Shown here: one piece after another, positions 5,713 to 6,027 of the stretch
Layout of the letters: each line of letters opens with the position of its first letter
How positions within the stretch are numbered: the first letter of the stretch is position 1
NCBI GenBank assembly: GCA_002350065.1
Contig: DEDQ01000034.1
Coordinates: forward strand, 74,962 to 80,988
Length of the DNA stretch: 6,027 nt
Source: Ruminococcus flavefaciens
GTDB lineage: Bacteria; Bacillota; Clostridia; Oscillospirales; Ruminococcaceae
Direction of reading: 5' to 3'
Position numbers and translations under genes: made by a program
Notes under the pieces: model-generated
Databases searched by the model: none
What the model was told of the DNA's origin: nothing
Seen by the model: the letters and a program-made list of their open reading frames with translations, nothing else

Positions 5713-6027
5713 TCAAAGCTTGTTCTTTTCGCTCTCTATCATCTTCAGGAGGTCGTCAACTGACATATCCGAGGGGTTCTTAGCCTTGCGCTCGAGGTCT
5801 GTCTGGTTGAGGATATCAGAGATGTCAGGCGAGCTGCTCTTTCTCGGCGCGGGAGCGGGTGAAGGAGCGGGACGTGAAGCGCGCGGAGCTGCATATCTCG
5901 GAGCTTCTTCTCTTGTGAGCTCCTCTACCTGAGCTGTCGAGAGGATACCGGTGTTGTCTGTTATCCTGTCCTGCTCGGGAGCAGAAGTCTTGACGCTTAC
6001 TGAGCCTGCACGTTCTGCCTCAGCAGT
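5713..6027 (-). CDS. C-terminal end of an unrecognised protein (5' part outside the window)
   Basis: The - strand is open from the right edge to a TGA at 5715-5713, giving the last 104 residues of a larger protein. No start codon is needed inside the window: the only in-frame ATGs (residues 88 and 96) are near the end. Codon use resembles the neighbours, and the frame is free of stops. Residues about 43-63 are rich in Pro, Ala, Arg and Ser (for example RPAPSPAPAPRK), which suggests a disordered linker. The last ~35 residues look like amphipathic helices, with SPDISDILNQTDLERKA and DMSVDDLLKMIESEKNKL at the very end. A linker followed by a short terminal helix is a common layout for a peptide that docks onto a partner, but I do not recognise the family and assign no function. 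A hairpin terminator follows nine bases after the stop. Confidence -1.
   Translation of the reverse strand, partial: TAEAERAGSVSVKTSAPEQDRITDNTGILSTAQVEELTREEAPRYAAPRASRPAPSPAPAPRKSSSPDISDILNQTDLERKAKNPSDMSVDDLLKMIESEKNKL

Overview
The window looks like ordinary chromosome from an anaerobic, low-to-mid GC Clostridia relative, most like Ruminococcus/Oscillospiraceae. This is an inference from three things: a Firmicutes-style RNase R and MurA, lipoproteins with Ser/Thr/Ala/Glu-rich low-complexity linkers, and several secreted cyclophilins of the Gram-positive type. No mobile element, CRISPR array, tRNA or rRNA was seen. Every gap between genes is shorter than 300 bases.

Layout. On the + strand, the 3' part of an RNase R gene (rnr, 1-948) is followed after 15 bases by a small lipoprotein gene of unknown function (964-1680). 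These two run convergently into a cluster on the - strand. A strong hairpin with A/T tracts on both sides fills the 45-base convergent gap and probably ends transcription from both directions. On the - strand, in order of transcription, are: the C-terminal end of an unrecognised protein (6027-5713); a hairpin terminator; a membrane-anchored, catalytically degenerate cyclophilin-like protein (5651-4857); a canonical sigma-A promoter; a lipoprotein made of two tandem cyclophilin domains (4650-3115); and murA (3027-1726), which starts at TTG.

How they fit together. Three cyclophilin domains sit in two neighbouring extracytoplasmic proteins next to murA, which catalyses the first committed step of peptidoglycan synthesis. 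Both domains of the lipoprotein keep the catalytic residues, and they descend from a recent internal duplication with an exact 220-residue offset. The single-domain neighbour has lost almost all of them. A plausible reading is a set of surface-folding proteins of which one is an enzyme and the other a non-catalytic paralogue, but a functional link to MurA is only positional. RNase R is cytoplasmic RNA turnover and quality control; the lipoprotein after it may simply share its transcript.

I found no clearly new multi-gene system. The points most worth following are the duplicated and degenerate cyclophilin pair, the uncharacterised lipoprotein, and the unidentified protein running off the right edge.
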